64,000 bases of DNA from Pseudomonas putida (GTDB lineage Bacteria > Pseudomonadota > Gammaproteobacteria > Pseudomonadales > Pseudomonadaceae). Within the stretch, counting starts at the first letter, position 1. Every line of letters starts with the position of its first letter. Under the pieces are notes generated by a model, which saw only the letters and a list, made by a program, of their open reading frames with translations, ran no database searches and was not told the DNA's origin. Both the position numbers and the translations under genes were made by a program. Shown in pieces: positions 62,221 to 64,000 of this stretch. The stretch is taken from the NCBI RefSeq assembly GCF_026625125.1, contig NZ_CP113097.1:3534001-3598000 (forward strand), given 5' to 3'.

Positions 62221-64000
62221 ATGCGCCTACGCTACCTGCCCACCCTGCTGGCCCTCGCCCTGCCCTCTGCGGTGCTGGCCCAGGCACCGGCCAAGGACGC
62301 CACCGAGCTGACGCGCCAAAGCAACCAGCAGTGGCTGCAGCGCCTGCCCTTCGAGAACCGGGCAGACTTCGACAACGCCCGCCGCGGCCTGCTGGAAAGT
62401 GCCGACCAGGCGGTGCTCAATGCCGATGGCAAGACGGTCTGGGACCTGCAGCGCTACGCCTTCCTCAAGGGCGAGGCGCCGGCGACGGTCAACCCCAGCC
62501 TGTGGCGCATCGCCCAGCTCAATACCATCGCCGGCCTGTTCAAGGTTACCGACCGCATCTACCAGATACGCGGCATGGACCTGGCCAACATGACCTTGAT
62601 CGAAGGCGAACACGGGCTGATCGTGATGGACCCGCTGCTGTCGGTGGAAACCGCCCGGGCCGGGCTGGCCATGTACTTCAGGCATCGCCCGCAGCGGCCG
62701 GTGGTGGCAGTGATCTACACCCACCCACACGTCGACCATTTTGGCGGCGCGCGCGGGGTGATCGATGAGGCCGACGTAAAGGCCGGCAAGGTTCAGGTCA
62801 TCGCCCCTCAAGGTTTCTTGGAACATGCCATCAGCGAGAACGTACTGGCCGGGCCGGCGATGAAGCGCCGGGCGCAGTACATGTATGGTGCGCCTCTGCC
62901 ACGCAGCGCCCGCGGGCAGGTTGACGCAGGCCTCGGCAAGGCCGTGCCGGCCAATGCCACAGTCAGCCTCATCGCCCCGACACGGCTGATCGAAAAACCG
63001 TTCGAGACCCTGCGCATCGACGGCGTGGATATCGAGTTCCAGCTGACGCCCGGCACCGAAGCACCGGCCGAGATGAACCTGTGGTTCCCGGCGTTCAAAG
63101 CCCTGTGCATGGCCGAAAACGCCTCCCATGTGCAGCACAACATCCTCACCCTGCGTGGCGCGCAGGTGCGCGATGCGAAGGTCTGGGCGCACTACCTGGA
63201 CCAGTCGCTGCTGCGTTACGGCGACAAGGCCGAGGTGGTGTTCGCCCAGCACCATTGGCCGACCTGGGGCGGCGCGGCGATCCGTGAATACCTGGCCGAT
63301 CAGCGCGACATGTACGCCTTCCTCGACAGCCAGACGCTGCGCCTGCTCAACCGCGGCCTCACCCCTACTGAGATCGCCGCCGAACTGACCTCGCTGCCCC
63401 CCCGCCTGGCCAACAAATGGTACAGCCGTGACTACTACGGCTCACTCAGCCACAACGTGCGGGCGGTGTACCAGCGCTACATGGGCTTCTACGACGGCAA
63501 CCCGGCGACCCTCAACCCCTTGCCGCCGAGCGATGCGGGCCAGCGCTACGTGGCGGCGCTGGGCGGCAGCGAGCGGGTGCTGACGCTGGCGCGTGAGGCG
63601 TACGACAAGGGTGACTACCGCTGGGTGGCGGAGCTCACCCGGCACCTGGTGTTCGCCCAAGCCGACAACAGCGCTGCACGTAACCTGCAAGCCGATGCCC
63701 TGGAGCAACTGGGTTACCAGAGCGAGAACGCCACCTGGCGCAACGCCTACCTGACCGGTGCGCAGGAGCTGCGCAACGGCGTCGCGGCCGGTGCCAGCAA
63801 AGGCGGCAGCGCCGACGACCTGGTACGCGCACTGACCCCATCGCTGTTCTTCGACTACCTGGGTGTGCGCGTCGATGCCGCCAAGGCGGCTGAGCAGGAC
63901 CTGACCATCAACTGGCGCTTCACCGACATCGATGAAGACTACGCCCTGACCCTGCGCAATGGCGTGCTGACCCACCGCGACCATGCACAGCACGCCCAAG
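62221..64000 (+). CDS. Alkylsulfatase of the metallo-beta-lactamase fold (SdsA1 type; partial, runs off the right edge)
   Basis: 593 codons are open from ATG 62221 to the right edge without a stop; SdsA1-type enzymes are roughly 650 residues. A signal peptide (YLPTLLALALPSAVLAQ) is followed by the metallo-beta-lactamase domain, with the zinc motif His-x-His-x-Asp-His in YTHPHVDHFGG and further ligands likely in MAENASHVQHN and FAQHHWPTWGG. An alkylsulfatase dimerisation region follows (AIREYLADQRDMYAFLDSQT). It cleaves linear primary alkyl sulfates such as dodecyl sulfate to alcohol and sulfate in the periplasm. Confidence 0.9.
   Translation, partial: MRLRYLPTLLALALPSAVLAQAPAKDATELTRQSNQQWLQRLPFENRADFDNARRGLLESADQAVLNADGKTVWDLQRYAFLKGEAPATVNPSLWRIAQLNTIAGLFKVTDRIYQIRGMDLANMTLIEGEHGLIVMDPLLSVETARAGLAMYFRHRPQRPVVAVIYTHPHVDHFGGARGVIDEADVKAGKVQVIAPQGFLEHAISENVLAGPAMKRRAQYMYGAPLPRSARGQVDAGLGKAVPANATVSLIAPTRLIEKPFETLRIDGVDIEFQLTPGTEAPAEMNLWFPAFKALCMAENASHVQHNILTLRGAQVRDAKVWAHYLDQSLLRYGDKAEVVFAQHHWPTWGGAAIREYLADQRDMYAFLDSQTLRLLNRGLTPTEIAAELTSLPPRLANKWYSRDYYGSLSHNVRAVYQRYMGFYDGNPATLNPLPPSDAGQRYVAALGGSERVLTLAREAYDKGDYRWVAELTRHLVFAQADNSAARNLQADALEQLGYQSENATWRNAYLTGAQELRNGVAAGASKGGSADDLVRALTPSLFFDYLGVRVDAAKAAEQDLTINWRFTDIDEDYALTLRNGVLTHRDHAQHAQ

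Overview
The window looks like a chromosomal stretch of a fluorescent pseudomonad of the Pseudomonas putida/fluorescens type. This rests on high GC, recurrent short palindromic REP elements carrying a GCCGGCGATGGGC core, Pseudomonas-style agmatine, tartrate, ars and alkyl-sulfatase loci, and Pseudomonas-specific small families (DUF6124/DUF3077). No rRNA, tRNA or CRISPR array was seen.

Layout. 1-5.9 kb: a minus-strand moxR/DUF58/DUF4381/batA/batB-TPR/batD stress operon, cut by the left edge. 6.0-11.9 kb: an eight-CxxCH cytochrome with HEAT/TPR repeats, an outer-membrane barrel, a membrane protein, a DUF3313 lipoprotein and a FadL porin. 12.4-14.1 kb: arsR-(arsB remnant)-arsC-arsH, in which the efflux pump gene is reduced to a scar. 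14.2-15.4 kb: a NUDIX hydrolase and a nucleotidyltransferase-like protein. 15.5-20.9 kb: a six-gene, ATGA-coupled catabolic operon (ketopantoate reductase-like, VOC, MaoC, CoA-transferase, aroE-like, aroQ) with a divergent LysR regulator and a perfect palindrome between them. 21.3-28.6 kb: two aldo/keto reductases and a set of mostly exported proteins (flavodoxin, cupin, CMD, two alpha/beta hydrolases), followed by a LysR gene. 28.8-34.1 kb: agmatine use (aguA, aguB, a polyamine-binding protein, a second Tat-exported AguA-like enzyme) with a divergent LysR.

34.1-39.7 kb is a mosaic: a REP-flanked pseudogene, a two-gene KaiC-like ATPase/response regulator module of lower GC, an IS1182-type insertion sequence, and the intact parent of the pseudogene. 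41.4-46.5 kb is a tartrate/D-malate locus (lysR, dmlA/ttuC-like dehydrogenase, dctA, ttdAB), followed by an old-yellow-enzyme/MerR pair. These 8 kb are bracketed by two near-identical 1.08-kb direct repeats, each encoding a DUF6124 and a DUF3077 protein behind a ~300-nt leader. Beyond 50.3 kb lie a class V aminotransferase, a GAF-GGDEF cyclase, and a fatty alcohol/acid degradation block (beta-lactamase-like hydrolase, DUF1302 protein, thioesterase, Fe-alcohol dehydrogenase, acyl-CoA and 3-hydroxyacyl-CoA dehydrogenases, LysR). It ends with an alkylsulfatase cut by the right edge.

The most striking signal is the leader of the two DUF6124-DUF3077 cassettes. A 9-nt segment B is perfectly complementary to the start-codon region C of the first gene, and also complementary to an upstream segment A. 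Between the two copies these segments differ at most core positions while pairing is kept. Two further hairpins show compensatory changes, and a second three-part set (TTTGACAG / CTGTCAA / TTTGACAG) is invariant. This is direct comparative evidence for a structured RNA with mutually exclusive folds controlling translation, with a private pairing address per copy.
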